From Halobacterium sp. R2-5 (GTDB lineage Archaea > Halobacteriota > Halobacteria > Halobacteriales > Halobacteriaceae), in assembly GCF_011734195.1 (NCBI RefSeq), contig NZ_JAANTH010000001.1, positions 1,054,001-1,118,000 on the forward strand: DNA of 64,000 nt, in the 5' to 3' direction. A model generated the notes under the pieces. That model was not told the origin of the DNA. It did no database searches and saw only the letters and a list, made by a program, of their open reading frames with translations. Position 1 is the first letter of the stretch; every line of letters begins with the position of its first letter. Of this stretch, positions 18,201 to 25,462 are shown in pieces. The position numbers and the translations under genes are program-made.

Positions 18201-18419
18201 TTCACGTTCCCCGCGGAACCCACATCCGACCGCACAGAAGTTACAGACGGTCTTCGTGAGGGTCGAGTCGTCGCCGGAGACGTCCGTTCCGTCGGTTTCG
18301 CCGTCCTGAGCGAGCGTCTGGCCGGTTATCCCGCCGCCGAGGGCGAGCCCGCCCGCGAGGGCGCTCGCCTTCATGAACGAACGGCGGTCTAGGTCCAGAG
18401 AGACCGGTTGTGTACTCAT
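15237..18419 (-). CDS. Formate dehydrogenase catalytic (alpha) subunit, Tat-exported, Cys-type
   Basis: A 1060-residue molybdopterin oxidoreductase. It begins with a Tat signal (DRRSFMK at residues 11-17, then a hydrophobic run), so it acts outside the membrane. A 4Fe-4S site uses Cys59, Cys62, Cys66 and Cys94. The active site reads ARICHSTTVSGLANTWGYG; Cys184 occupies the place of selenocysteine in FDH-N and is followed by the conserved His. GAMTNTVNDYRN matches the FDH signature, favouring formate dehydrogenase over other DMSO reductase relatives. The C-terminal domain binds the second pterin. It likely oxidises formate to CO2 and sends electrons to the FeS and cytochrome b subunits. Metal (Mo or W) is not determinable. 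Confidence 0.92.
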   Translation of the reverse strand: MSTQPVSLDLDRRSFMKASALAGGLALGGGITGQTLAQDGETDGTDVSGDDSTLTKTVCNFCAVGCGFRGEREGNAFVGQESWHENPINNGSLCSKGAAIYGSEHSERRLKHPMRKEDGEWKKISWDEAYSHITEELERIWEEYGRDSLMFLGSAHHCNEEAYASRKLASFMGTNNIDHQARICHSTTVSGLANTWGYGAMTNTVNDYRNFDLNIIIGQNPAEAHPIAMQHILEGQARGGTVVSVDPRYTKTSAHADEFFRLRPGTDVALMMGLIRYLREQGELDDQMLEERVQGWPDVEGDLDDYDPETVEEITWISADRVRELGDLIIENKPNVQIEWAMGGTQHNNGTQNIRSYALTSLASGSAAHSGGGLQVMRGHANVQGATDLGVASHILPGYYGVSSRGSWEYWADVWNQTPTTSGDVSFQDLYEKFETMPPELYEQQGGDANASEEDRSLMYQNGLTVARWFEAALDQEDRLLESPIYQENPVKAAFFWGHSSNSISEMPRMRQAMEELDLLVVVDLFPSLASVLPDREDGVILLPAASQYEHYRSVTNSHRAVQWSEPVRPPSHEAKPDMQIMQELADRLGFGEHFDWGSGPEMFNGKSTYEEALREINLGVRTIGYQQSPERLQQHREYDYAFSPEDTKCHDSELPVSGDYWSLPWPCWGDGHPGTPILWTDEVDPREGGQDFRSRWGTQAPTPEEWASMDVDKEYPLQETYDQEGEEGLNMLRASFSPDWYAGEIEGVPEYPGFATTFPEDLDNPSALSLPFEYALREDRSPFDAARALNERDEYDFDLDFWQQFDNPQPDPPTGRGRARAVVWNFLDTTPVHREPIESPEPDLVEEWPSNGQQRNVYRLDQNNSEVQRRAMNRLSEADGAIDTIMTTGRQVEHQGGGSETRSNIFTADLQPHMYAEIHPDMAEDLGVDGGDLVVVETTNRGSVLVKARVTHRPNAEETFLPYHWGGIFQGESLLDEYPDGMAPFAIGDSVNSITSPGYDVETQMQETKAAMARIRKATQDVVDELNMDVDLSEFSFPQDENDIGRQKDFDVRENKPVQ

Positions 18420-18590
18420 GGTATAAAGCCTGTCACCGTGTAACACGATTTATTACGCAGGAGCTACTTTAGTGTTCCCTCCTGGGGCCGCTATTCTGAC
18501 CTCACAATCCCCGGAAGGAGTCGGGTCATGTAAGCAGTAATTAACGTGTATCCGCAACCCCTTTCGGTGGTCGCACGTAACGGAGACTGA
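18420..18590. promoter_or_regulatory. Divergent promoter region of the formate dehydrogenase locus
   Basis: This 171-bp A/T-richer gap lies between the two divergent formate dehydrogenase transcription units. On the minus strand, TAATAAA (18449-18455) lies about 30-36 nt from the catalytic subunit start. On the plus strand, TAATTAACG (18538-18546) is about 45-53 nt from the HdrA/MvhD-like start, whose leader also carries GGAG just before the ATG. An odd-centred palindrome GTGTAACAC is at 18438-18446. Shared regulation of both arms is likely but no known operator is recognised. Confidence 0.55.
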
Positions 18591-20678
18591 ATGAACGTCG
18601 GGGCGTTCGTCTGTGGCTGCGGCGGGTCGGTCGACCTCGACCTCGAGGGCGTCCGAGAGGGCGTCCGGGACGTCGACGTCGTCGCCAGCGGCTCGAAGCT
18701 CTGCACGGAGGGCTTGCCGAAGGTGCGACACGTCGTCGAGGAGTACGACCTCGACCACCTGATAGTCACGGCCGAGAGCGACAACTGCAAGCAACGGTAC
18801 CGGACGGTGCTCGACGACGCCGGCCTCCACCCGGAGGCGATTTCGTTCGTGAACCACCGCGAGCGCGGCGCGTGGGTCCACGACGAGGCGGACGCGACCG
18901 ACCTCGTGGCCCGGAAGATCAACGCCGCCTACGCGGGGCTCCGCGAGGAGGCGCCGCCGCGCAGCGTCTCCCGCGAAGCGGGCGACGACGTGGTCGTCGT
19001 CGGCGACCCGGCGGCCGCCGAAGCGCTCGCGGACACCGCGGACGTCACGCTGCTCGCGGACGGAGAGGACTTCGCGGACGCCGACCACGACCTCCGGGAC
19101 GTCACACTCGCTCGTGGCCGCGTCACGGACGTCGACGGCGTCTACGGCGAGTTCGAACTCCAGGTGGAGGCCGGCGTCACCGAGGACTGCATCGACTGCA
19201 TGGAGTGCGTCAAGCAGGGCCCCGACGAGTACGTCACGAGCAAGCCCGTCGACGTGCTTCCGGGCGCACCGAACGGCGACTGGGTGGACTGCTGTCCCAC
19301 GGACGCCATCCACCCCGAGGAGCGCACCATCGAAGCGGACCAGGTGGTCTACCCGGACGCCTCCCGGGAGACCCGCGGCGGCCGAATGGGATTCTACACG
19401 GGCCCCGTCGACGCCGCCACGGTCGCGGCGGTCGAGGACCTGCTCGGCGGCATCGAGAAGCCGCAGTTCCTCGACGTGGAGATGGACGTCTGTGCGGCCG
19501 GCGGGTCGAGCCAGCAAGGCTGCACGGCGTGCTCTGACGCGTGCCCGCACGGCGCCGTCTCCCGCCCGACCGTCGACAGCGTGGAGTTCGACGAGGTGGC
19601 CTGCGAGGGCTGCGGCGCGTGTACGAGCGCGTGCCCGACGGGTGCGGTCCGAGCCCGCGAGCCGTCGAACGAGCGCATCGCCCGCGAGGTCGAGTCGCTG
19701 CTCGTCGAGAACGACGACTCCGGCCTGCTGTCCTCGTCGGACGGCATCGAGACCGGCGTCGTCGCGTTCGTCTGCGACGAGCGCGCGTCCCGGGCGCTCG
19801 ACGAGTACGGCCGGTACGCCCGCCAGCACGGCGGCATCGAGTACCCGCCGCTGCTCCCCGTCGAGGTGCCCTGCGCGGACACCGTCGGCGAAGCCCACGT
19901 CCTGCACGCGCTCGCCGCGGGCGCCGACGGCGTCGCCATCGTCGGCTGTGGCGGCGAGTGTCTGCACTCCGGCCCGGACCCGAAGGCCGAACTCGTGAAG
20001 CGCCTGAACCGCGCGACCAACGACCTCGGGCTCGGCCACCGCACCGCGTTCTTCGCGCCCGAGCCCGGCGAGCCGGAGGCGTTCGTCGAGGACGTCAGCC
20101 GGTTCGTCGAGCTCGGCCTCGACCCGTCGCCCGTGCCGACCGGCCACGAGGCCGAGGGCGTCGCGGACCCGACGACCGCAAACCCCGAGTACAACACCCA
20201 CGACTGGGCGCTGGAGAGCGTGCGGGCTATCCTCCCGCACGTCGACGCCCGGGACGTTATCCGCGGCCTAGAGTCGTTCGGCCGCGTCGAGGTCAACGAG
20301 GACTGCACGTTCACGCCGACGTGCTCGAACCTCTGCCCGACGGACGCCCTCCGCCGCGAGGAAGCCGGTCTGGAGTTCAACCACGAGCGCTGCGTGAACT
20401 GCGGGCTCTGCGAGGAGGGCTGCGTCGAGGACGCCATCTACGTCGACGGCGGCCTCGAAGTCGACCTGCTCCCCGAGCACAACGACGGCGACGCGTGGAC
20501 GACCGTCGCTGACGGCGAGATGCGGGAGTGCCGCAACTGCGGGAAGCCGTTCACCAGCGAGGCCTCGGCACAGAAGATCAGCGAAGAAGTCGGGGACGTC
20601 GTCGCGGGCATCGCGCCCGACGCCGACGTCTTCGAGTACTGCGGCGACTGCCGCGCGAAACTCGTCTACGACAGATAA
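18591..20678 (+). CDS. HdrA/MvhD-like multi-cluster iron-sulfur fusion protein
   Basis: A 695-residue cytoplasmic protein rich in cysteine. Residues 1-115 resemble the HdrA N-terminus (FVCGCGG, then VNHRERGAWVH). Residues 131-165 occupy the place of HdrA's FAD domain but have only DDVVVVGDPAAAEALAD, with no GxGxxG. Ferredoxin clusters use Cys301/311/314/318 and Cys338/341/344/348; further Cys lie at 200-206 and 234-235. Residues 388-510 resemble MvhD with Cys395, 428, 453 and 457. The C-terminus adds Cys572/578/582, Cys601/604/607/611 and two CxxC pairs (647/650, 684/687). It is divergent from formate dehydrogenase and followed 2 nt later by its chaperone, so it probably works in that system. 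The exact reaction is unknown. Confidence 0.82.
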   Translation: MNVGAFVCGCGGSVDLDLEGVREGVRDVDVVASGSKLCTEGLPKVRHVVEEYDLDHLIVTAESDNCKQRYRTVLDDAGLHPEAISFVNHRERGAWVHDEADATDLVARKINAAYAGLREEAPPRSVSREAGDDVVVVGDPAAAEALADTADVTLLADGEDFADADHDLRDVTLARGRVTDVDGVYGEFELQVEAGVTEDCIDCMECVKQGPDEYVTSKPVDVLPGAPNGDWVDCCPTDAIHPEERTIEADQVVYPDASRETRGGRMGFYTGPVDAATVAAVEDLLGGIEKPQFLDVEMDVCAAGGSSQQGCTACSDACPHGAVSRPTVDSVEFDEVACEGCGACTSACPTGAVRAREPSNERIAREVESLLVENDDSGLLSSSDGIETGVVAFVCDERASRALDEYGRYARQHGGIEYPPLLPVEVPCADTVGEAHVLHALAAGADGVAIVGCGGECLHSGPDPKAELVKRLNRATNDLGLGHRTAFFAPEPGEPEAFVEDVSRFVELGLDPSPVPTGHEAEGVADPTTANPEYNTHDWALESVRAILPHVDARDVIRGLESFGRVEVNEDCTFTPTCSNLCPTDALRREEAGLEFNHERCVNCGLCEEGCVEDAIYVDGGLEVDLLPEHNDGDAWTTVADGEMRECRNCGKPFTSEASAQKISEEVGDVVAGIAPDADVFEYCGDCRAKLVYDR

Positions 20679-20680
20679 CC

Positions 20681-21304
20681 ATGAGCTTGGACCAGCAGGC
20701 ACTCTACGACGCGCGACTCGAACTCGTCGACTACCTGATCGACGCACTCTACGACACCCCCGACGAGGCGTTCGTCGAACGCCTCCTCGACGGCGGCCTC
20801 GACACGCCCGCCGACTCCATCAACGACGACCTCGACACGGGCTTCGAGTACCTCCACGAGTTCGTCGAGGCGAACGACGGCCGCGACCCCGAAACGGTCA
20901 CCGACGAGCTCGCCAAGGAGTTCACGCGAGTGTTCGTCGGGCCGCGGCCGCCCGTCCAGCCCCACGAGACGTACCACCGTGAGGACACGGACTTCCTCTC
21001 CTCCGGGCTCGCGGAGGTCGAAGCGAGCTACGGCGCGGCGGGCTGGAAGGTCCCGGAGTCGGTCAGCGAGGAAGCCGACTACGTCGGCGTCGAACTCCTG
21101 TTCCTGCGGAATCTCTTGCGCCGCCAGCAGGCCGGCGAGGAGGAAGCCGTCGGCTTCGAGCGCGTGTTCCTCGACGAGCACTTCTCGACGTGGCTGGACG
21201 ACCTCCTCGCGGACGTCGGCGACGCCACCGACGAGCCGTTCTACCTCGCCGCGGTACACGTGCTCCGCGGGTTCGTCGAGTTCGAACGCGACCTCGTCGC
21301 GTAG
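20681..21304 (+). CDS. TorD/DmsD-family molybdoenzyme chaperone
   Basis: A 207-residue all-helical protein with the TorD-type signature region VFVGPRPPVQPHETYHRED (about residues 86-104), followed by a helix containing YVGVELLFLRNLL. Such chaperones bind the Tat signal of molybdoenzymes and hold them until cofactor is loaded. The exported formate dehydrogenase catalytic subunit is the obvious client. The start is 2 nt after the stop of the HdrA/MvhD-like gene, so the two are co-transcribed. Confidence 0.85.
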   Translation: MSLDQQALYDARLELVDYLIDALYDTPDEAFVERLLDGGLDTPADSINDDLDTGFEYLHEFVEANDGRDPETVTDELAKEFTRVFVGPRPPVQPHETYHREDTDFLSSGLAEVEASYGAAGWKVPESVSEEADYVGVELLFLRNLLRRQQAGEEEAVGFERVFLDEHFSTWLDDLLADVGDATDEPFYLAAVHVLRGFVEFERDLVA

Positions 21305-21320
21305 GAGAAAACGCGGAGAA

Positions 21321-21458
21321 CTACTCGTCGTCTTCGTCGGCCGGGTCCGCCTCGGCGTCGTTGATCTCGCCGGGGGCGACGGCGTGGTCCGTGACGTCCT
21401 CGCCCTTGTACTGCATCGCGCGGCCGTTCGGCCGCCAGCCGGTGTCCTTGTGTGCCAT
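21321..21458 (-). CDS. Very small acidic protein (45 aa)
   Basis: A 45-residue frame starting MAHKDTGWRPNGRAMQYKG and ending in a run of Asp/Glu (DPADEDDE), stop TAG. It is too short for many gene finders. Codon positions follow the GC3 pattern of real haloarchaeal genes, and it fits neatly into an otherwise empty 200-bp gap downstream of the 113-aa gene on the same strand. No family is recognised. Confidence 0.5.
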   Translation of the reverse strand: MAHKDTGWRPNGRAMQYKGEDVTDHAVAPGEINDAEADPADEDDE

Positions 21459-21500
21459 ACGCTGCCGTAGAGCGGGGGGCGTGGAAAACGTTGCGGTCAG

Positions 21501-21842
21501 CTACTCGGTCGGCGGCGCGTTCGGCGGGCGCTCCTCGTCCGCGTAGTTGTCGAGGAACACCGTCGCGAACAGGTCGGCGTGCATCGCGAGCACGTCCGCC
21601 GGGTCGATGCCCGCCCGCGACGCCTGCTCGTCGAGGAACGCCGCGAGGTCGTCGCTGGGCTCGTAGGTGACCGTCTCGCCGTCGACCTCGAACTCCACCT
21701 CCTGGCGGCCGGAGACGAGGTGTTCGACCTCCAGCAGCGCCTGCTCGACTTTCGTCTCCAGGGCGTCCTCGCGGTCGGTCATGCGCTTCTCGGCCCACTC
21801 GTCGGCGGCCGCGAGCAGCCTGTCGCTGGCGTCGAACTGCAT
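21501..21842 (-). CDS. Conserved hypothetical protein (113 aa)
   Basis: A 113-residue soluble protein, helical and acidic, with a middle section EFEVDGETVTYEPSDDLAAFLDEQ that suggests a small beta hairpin followed by a helix. The start overlaps the stop of the zinc-ribbon gene by one base (TGATG), so it belongs to the same tightly packed unit. There are no known catalytic motifs. Confidence 0.7.
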   Translation of the reverse strand: MQFDASDRLLAAADEWAEKRMTDREDALETKVEQALLEVEHLVSGRQEVEFEVDGETVTYEPSDDLAAFLDEQASRAGIDPADVLAMHADLFATVFLDNYADEERPPNAPPTE

Positions 21843-21982
21843 CAGAAGCTCAACCCCTCCCCCTCGAAGGCGACCTGCCACGTGGTCACTTCCTCGCAGA
21901 CGGGACACTGCCGGGTCGTCGCGTTCGTCTCGCAGCCGGGCAGGCGAGTCATGTTCTCGCACTGCGCGCACTCGTACATCAT
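21842..21982 (-). CDS. Tiny zinc-ribbon protein (46 aa)
   Basis: A 46-residue protein with two cysteine pairs, CAQC (about residues 5-8) and CPVC (about 26-29), plus another Cys in LPGC, the hallmark of a small zinc ribbon. Haloarchaea encode many such zinc-finger microproteins, a few with regulatory phenotypes. The ATG overlaps the stop of the upstream membrane-protein gene (ATGA) and its stop overlaps the next gene, so it is translationally coupled on both sides. Confidence 0.68.
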   Translation of the reverse strand: MMYECAQCENMTRLPGCETNATTRQCPVCEEVTTWQVAFEGEGLSF

Positions 21983-22242
21983 CGCGGCGGGAACGACTCG
22001 GGCGCGGGCTCGGTCTCGCCCATCTCGCCGTAGACGTACGCCACGCTGAGCGCGAACCCGAGCAGCACCAGCACGCCGACGGCGCCGCCGACGAACGCCT
22101 GGCCCGTGAACGGCCCGCTCGCGCCGGCGTACGCGTCCATGAGGTTCGTGACGTTGATCGCGGTCACGATTGTCCACAGCAACACCAGCAGGGCGGCGAC
22201 CGGCAGCCACCCCATCTGGCCGATCGAATCTCGGAGACTCAT
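21979..22242 (-). CDS. Small two-helix membrane protein (87 aa)
   Basis: An 87-residue protein with two membrane helices (WLPVAALLVLLWTIVTAINV and FVGGAVGVLVLLGFALSVAYV) and a short acidic tail. It leads the overlapping mini-operon of membrane protein, zinc ribbon and 113-aa protein. I took the ATG at 22242; a GTG two codons upstream is also in frame. The function is unknown. Confidence 0.68.
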   Translation of the reverse strand: MSLRDSIGQMGWLPVAALLVLLWTIVTAINVTNLMDAYAGASGPFTGQAFVGGAVGVLVLLGFALSVAYVYGEMGETEPAPESFPPR

Positions 22243-22307
22243 ACCCACGGGGATGGACTCTCGCGTAAAAAATCATTCCCCCGCGCCCGCTACGTGTCGG
22301 CGCGCCG

Positions 22308-23003
22308 TCAGTCGACGAGCTCCCAGCCGGCGCTCTCCGCGGCGTCCGCCAGCGGGACGAACTCCCAGCCCGCCTCCTCGGCGATCCACTCCTCGCCCTC
22401 CGTGCCGACGACGACCACCCGCTCGGAGTAGAACATCGAGTGCTCGTCGATGGCCGCGAGCCGCTCGGCCGGGCCGTCCCCGGAGCCGTTGAAGAAGTCG
22501 ATGTCGAGCTGGTACTCCCGGAGGAAGGAGTTGATGGCGTGGGCGGGCACGTCCCCCACGAGGCCGATCCAGTCCGACCACTCGTTGGTCTCCGCGAGCG
22601 CGATGCGCGGGTCCTCGAAGCGCTGGACGGCGTCGTACGTGTACGCGGTCGCCATGTCGTCGACACCGCCGCCGTGCGGGCCGCTCGCCTCCGGGGCTTC
22701 CGCGCGGTCCGCTGCGGGCCCGGCGCCGCCGCCCGCGCCGCCGCGCTCCTTCGGGATGCCGGCGGGACTGTCCGAGGACTCGTAGGGGACGTGCGGGATG
22801 CGGTCGCCCTGCGAGTCGCCAGCGGGCTCGCCTTCGTCCTCGCTGGCCGAGCCGGCTTCGGTGCCGCCGGCGGTCGACGACTCGCCGCCGAGGTCGCCGT
22901 CGATGTCCTCGGAGTCGTCGTTCCGCCACAGCCAGTCGCCCTCGTTGCCCGCTTCGTCCTCGGTCTCCACCTCGACGTCGTCCAGATTGATTCGTTCGGT
23001 CAC
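22308..23003 (-). CDS. Acidic conserved protein coupled to the AOR homologue
   Basis: A 231-residue protein with a highly acidic, Ser/Gly-rich first half (likely disordered, residues 1-120) and a folded C-terminal domain starting near MATAYTYDAVQRFEDPR and ending GWEFVPLADAAESAGWELVD. The start is a GTG whose bases overlap the stop of the aldehyde oxidoreductase homologue (GTGA), so translation is coupled. I recall this C-terminal region only as an uncharacterised haloarchaeal DUF. No cofactor motif is visible. Confidence 0.72.
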   Translation of the reverse strand: MTERINLDDVEVETEDEAGNEGDWLWRNDDSEDIDGDLGGESSTAGGTEAGSASEDEGEPAGDSQGDRIPHVPYESSDSPAGIPKERGGAGGGAGPAADRAEAPEASGPHGGGVDDMATAYTYDAVQRFEDPRIALAETNEWSDWIGLVGDVPAHAINSFLREYQLDIDFFNGSGDGPAERLAAIDEHSMFYSERVVVVGTEGEEWIAEEAGWEFVPLADAAESAGWELVD

Positions 23004-24730
23004 TGTGTAGCCTCCGTCAGGTCCAGTCGCTGCAGGGTCTCCTCGGTCGGAATCCCGTCGCCGTTCCAGCCGCGGGCGTCGTAGTACGCGTCCAGCATCC
23101 CCTCGAAGCGCTCCCGGTCGACGGCCGCGCCCTCCGCTGGGCCGTCCGGCAGCGGCACCGTCATCGCCTCCGGGAGCGCGTCCGCGCGCCGGTCGTGGCC
23201 CTCGCGGACGTTGAACAGCCGCGTGAGGTTCCAGACGCGCTCGCCGAGTACGGCCAGCGACTCCGCGGTCGCGTCCACGCCCGCGGCGCGCAGCCAGCGC
23301 GCGCCCCGCTCGGGCGCCGCCTCGCCGGCGAAGTCGTCGGCGACCAGGCACCACCGCGCGCTCCGGCTGTTCTGCTCGTCGACCACCGCGCGCACGCGGT
23401 CTGCGTCGCTCCAGGACTCCGCGGCGACCGCGGCGTCCTCGATGGGACGGGCCCGGCGGTGGCACGCGCCGCGATCGCTGGTCGCGTACGCGAGCGCCAT
23501 CGCGGGGGCCGCCCGCGGGTCGTACGTCGGCAGCTCCATCGCCTTCACCGCGGGGATGAGCTGCTCGAACCCGAGGCGGTCGGCGGCCGCGACGACGCCG
23601 TCTGCGAGCGCGTCACCGAGGTCCGTCTCGCGGGTCGCGACCTCGCGAATGAGCCGGCGCGCGCCCTCGGGGTCGCCGAAGTCGACGTTCCTGTCGAGGT
23701 CGCCGCGCTCGCTCGCCCGCGCCGCGAACGCGACCGCGCTCCCGGCGCTGATGACGTCCACGCCGAGCCGGTCGCAGAGCCCGCCGAGTTCCGCCACCGC
23801 GTCGAAGTCGCCGATGCCGAGGCCGGCGCCCAGCGAGATGGACGCCGCGCCCCGCGGCACCGTCTCGCCGTCGCCGTCCGGCACGCGGAACCCGCCCGGA
23901 ACGGCCTCGTCGGGACGCTCCCGGCCGACGCTCGCCTCGCGGACGGCCTCGATGCCGACGTCGTCGGCGCCGTCGAACGTGCCGGACTGCCAGCCCCGCG
24001 TGGGGAGCGCGCCGACCTCGTCAGCGAAGTCGACGGACTCCAGGGTCTCGCTGGCGGCCTGCCAGCGGCCGACCTCGGCGTCCGCGAACTCCTCGGCGGC
24101 GTCGGCCAGCTCCGGGGGCGTCTCGGGCGGGTCGCCGCGCGCGACGACGGCCTTCAGGCCCTTCGCGCCCATCACGGCGCCGGCGCCGCCGCGGCCCGCG
24201 TGGTGGTCGCCGCCGTCCGTCGCCACCGTCGCGAACCGGACGCCGTGCTCGCCCGCGGGACCGACGCACGCGACAGCGGAGTCGGGGTACTCCGCGGCGG
24301 TTTCGGCTGCGTCCATGCCGGCGAGCTCCGGCGCGTCCTCGATGTGTGCGGTGCCGTCCTCCACGACGAGCACGCCCGGCTCGTCGCGCTCGCCTTCGAT
24401 TAGCACGAGCAGGCAGTCGTCGAGGCTGCCCGCGAGCCGCGCGGCGAAGTCGCCGCCGGCGTACGAGTCCAGGAAGGCGTCCGTGAGCGGGGACTTCGTC
24501 ACGACCGCGAACCGGGGCTCGCCGGGCGCGCGCCCCGTCAGGGGTCCGACCGCGAACGCGAGCACGTTCCCGGGGCCGAGCGGGTCGACGCCCGCGTCGG
24601 TGTCCGCGAGGAGGTAGCGCGCGGCCAGCCCCTTCCCGCCGACGTAGCGCTCGCGCCACTCTCGGCGTATCTCCTCGCGCGACACGGCGCCGTCGCCGAG
24701 CCGCACGCGCAACACGTGGTCCCCAACCAT
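23000..24730 (-). CDS. Aldehyde ferredoxin oxidoreductase homologue lacking the CxxCxxxC cluster motif
   Basis: A 576-residue member of the tungsten AOR family. The N-terminal domain has YVGGKGLAARYLL and the substrate/pterin region GRGGAGAVMGAKGLKAVV. The middle domain has the usual LGAGLGIGDFDAVAELGGLCDRLGVD. The second pterin stretch DPRAAPAMALAYATSDRGACHRRA is also present. In characterised members a CxxCxxxC just before the LGIxD block, with a later Cys, holds a 4Fe-4S cluster. Here that place reads PDEAVPGGFRVPDGD and has no Cys at all; only a later Cys (RWCLVADD) remains. The fold and pterin site are kept, so it may be a cluster-less or non-redox variant. It is divergent from mobA. Confidence 0.82.
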   Translation of the reverse strand: MVGDHVLRVRLGDGAVSREEIRREWRERYVGGKGLAARYLLADTDAGVDPLGPGNVLAFAVGPLTGRAPGEPRFAVVTKSPLTDAFLDSYAGGDFAARLAGSLDDCLLVLIEGERDEPGVLVVEDGTAHIEDAPELAGMDAAETAAEYPDSAVACVGPAGEHGVRFATVATDGGDHHAGRGGAGAVMGAKGLKAVVARGDPPETPPELADAAEEFADAEVGRWQAASETLESVDFADEVGALPTRGWQSGTFDGADDVGIEAVREASVGRERPDEAVPGGFRVPDGDGETVPRGAASISLGAGLGIGDFDAVAELGGLCDRLGVDVISAGSAVAFAARASERGDLDRNVDFGDPEGARRLIREVATRETDLGDALADGVVAAADRLGFEQLIPAVKAMELPTYDPRAAPAMALAYATSDRGACHRRARPIEDAAVAAESWSDADRVRAVVDEQNSRSARWCLVADDFAGEAAPERGARWLRAAGVDATAESLAVLGERVWNLTRLFNVREGHDRRADALPEAMTVPLPDGPAEGAAVDRERFEGMLDAYYDARGWNGDGIPTEETLQRLDLTEATQ

Positions 24731-24808
24731 GCCCGAGCCCAACGGTTGCGTGGGGTTAAGCGTTGCCGCTCCGGAGCGTTCAAGCGACTGGCGAGCCGAC
24801 GTTCCCTC

Positions 24809-25426
24809 GTGCGCTCTGCAGTCGTGCTCGCGGGCGGCCGCTCGACCCGCTACGGCGACGGCGACAAGGCGCTGGCGGACCTCGCCGGCACGCCGATGCT
24901 CCGCCGGGTCGCCGACCGCCTCGCCGACGCCACCGACGAGCTCGTGGTGAATTGCCGGGACGACCAGCGCGAGGCCCACCGCGCTGCCCTCGACGGCTAC
25001 CCGAACCCCGTCCGGGTCGCAGAGGACCCGGAGCCCGACGAGGGTCCGATGGCGGGCATCGCCGCCGGGCTCCGCGAAGCCCGCGGCGAGTACGCGCTCG
25101 TCGTCGCCTGCGACATGCCGTTCGTCGACCCCGCGGTCGTCGACCTGCTGTTCGACCGCGCCGCCGGTCGGGACGCCGCCGTCCCCGAGATGGACGACGG
25201 CTGGTACCAGACGACGCAGGCGGTCTACCGCGCGGACGCGATGGCCGCCGCCTGCGAAGACGCCCTCGAACGCGGCGACCGGAAGATCCTCGCGCCGCTC
25301 GAATCGCTGGACTGGGCCGCCGTTCCCGAGCCCGACGTGGCGGCGGCCGGCGACCTCGACTCCTTCGAGAATCTCAACACCCGCGAGGCCATCGGGGACG
25401 CGGCTGAGCGGTTCACCCGGGAGTAG
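24809..25426 (+). CDS. mobA: Molybdenum cofactor guanylyltransferase
   Basis: A 205-residue nucleotidyltransferase. The N-terminal signature VVLAGGRSTRYGDGDKAL, the EGPMAGIAAGL loop and the metal-binding ACDMPFVDP identify MobA, which links GMP to molybdopterin to make the bis-MGD cofactor of DMSO reductase-family enzymes such as the formate dehydrogenase upstream. The start is a GTG placed directly before the first strand. A longer frame to the left would overlap the AOR gene's start region. Confidence 0.88.
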   Translation: MRSAVVLAGGRSTRYGDGDKALADLAGTPMLRRVADRLADATDELVVNCRDDQREAHRAALDGYPNPVRVAEDPEPDEGPMAGIAAGLREARGEYALVVACDMPFVDPAVVDLLFDRAAGRDAAVPEMDDGWYQTTQAVYRADAMAAACEDALERGDRKILAPLESLDWAAVPEPDVAAAGDLDSFENLNTREAIGDAAERFTRE

Positions 25427-25462
25427 TCGCTTCGCTCTCCCGGACTGGTCGGACTGAACGAG

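Noticed and set aside
15525..18392. 955-codon plus-strand open frame
   Set aside because: It lies wholly opposite the formate dehydrogenase catalytic gene, has Arg/Val/Leu-rich composition and no motif. Long antisense frames are common in such GC-rich DNA.
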